From a virus: 29,889 bases of DNA. The stretch's first letter is position 1, and every line of letters starts with the position of its first letter. The DNA is taken from positions 1 to 29,889 of the IMG/VR virus record IMGVR_UViG_3300045135_001134. The stretch is one strand, 5' to 3'. A model generated the notes under the pieces. That model searched no databases and was not told the origin of the DNA. It was given only the letters and a program-made list of their open reading frames with translations. The position numbers and the translations under genes were made by a program. Shown here piece after piece: positions 29,791-29,889 of this stretch.

Positions 29791-29844
29791 GCGACAACAC
29801 ACGAAGATTGCTATGAATTGCTATGAGTGTTGTCGCTGTTTTTT
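29791..29844 (+). terminator. Strong intrinsic terminator with a tandem repeat in its loop
   Basis: GCGACAACAC (29791-29800) pairs perfectly with GTGTTGTCGC (29827-29836), followed by TGTTTTTT. The 26-base loop contains a perfect tandem 10-mer, ATTGCTATGA twice (29807-29816, 29817-29826). It ends the early-gene block. Confidence 0.88.
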
Positions 29845-29858
29845 ATTATGGAAAATGT

Positions 29859-29889
29859 ATGAAACCTAAAATGAAATCCTACTATATGA
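29859..29889 (+). CDS. Possible start of the next gene (runs off the window)
   Basis: ATG 29859 opens MKPKMKSYYM and stays open to the window end. There is no clear ribosome site, and ATG 29871 in the same frame is an alternative. Too short to judge. Confidence 0.2.
   Translation, partial: MKPKMKSYYM

Noticed and set aside
1-29889. tRNA genes, CRISPR arrays, insertion sequences or integrase/att sites
   Set aside because: No cloverleaf-like gap, repeat-spacer pattern, transposase or integrase motif was found; nearly all sequence is accounted for by packed genes.

Overview
The window looks like part of a lytic, T4-like (tailed, contractile) marine bacteriophage genome. About 57 genes, all on the + strand, are packed with 1-4 base stop/start overlaps (TAATG, ATGA, GTGA) and almost no spacer. 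The family content supports this: class I ribonucleotide reductase (nrdA/nrdB), a SegE-type GIY-YIG endonuclease, PhoH, a T4-type lysozyme, an MGME1-like PD-(D/E)XK nuclease, several small proteins typical of marine T4-like phages, and two exact TATAAATA late-promoter words. Consensus sigma-70 promoters (TTGACA-17-TATAAT and TTGACA-17-TATTAT) and a near-perfect NrdR operator suggest a bacterial host with ordinary sigma-70 and NrdR. No photosystem or other cyanophage marker genes are visible, so a heterotrophic host is plausible but not proven.

Layout. (1) 18-3655: virion-associated or hypothetical proteins and four small membrane proteins, at least one a likely holin. (2) 3659-7569: nucleotide module with a promoter carrying an NrdR box, nrdA fused to glutaredoxin, an inserted FkbM methyltransferase, nrdB and a zinc-knuckle protein. 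(3) 7607-11524: GIY-YIG endonuclease, a P-loop protein behind late-promoter words, then a sigma-70 promoter, small conserved phage proteins, a terminator, phoH and lysozyme. (4) 11525-25569: a 14-kb glycan or surface-chemistry island in one unbroken same-strand run. It holds about eight to ten glycosyltransferase-like genes (including four GT25-like paralogs), two radical SAM enzymes, two methyltransferases, a compact GDPD-type phosphodiesterase, a HAD phosphatase/sugar nucleotidyltransferase fusion, a sulfotransferase and an alpha/beta hydrolase. (5) 25566-27355: PD-(D/E)XK nuclease, then a translationally coupled heme oxygenase-like gene and a ferredoxin-dependent bilin reductase of PcyA/PcyX type. 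(6) 27356-29889: early-type small genes driven by three homologous sigma-70-like promoters and closed by a strong terminator.

How it fits together (inference): the nucleotide module supplies dNTPs and appears wired to the host NrdR repressor; the glycan island would make or remodel a sulfated or phosphorylated, methylated glycan on the host surface or virion; the ho-bilin reductase pair would turn heme into biliverdin and then a reduced bilin. The most striking items are that bilin pair, the NrdR box inside the phage nrd promoter, the NrdA-glutaredoxin architecture, and the glycan island with a sulfotransferase. GC values quoted here are hand counts over short stretches.
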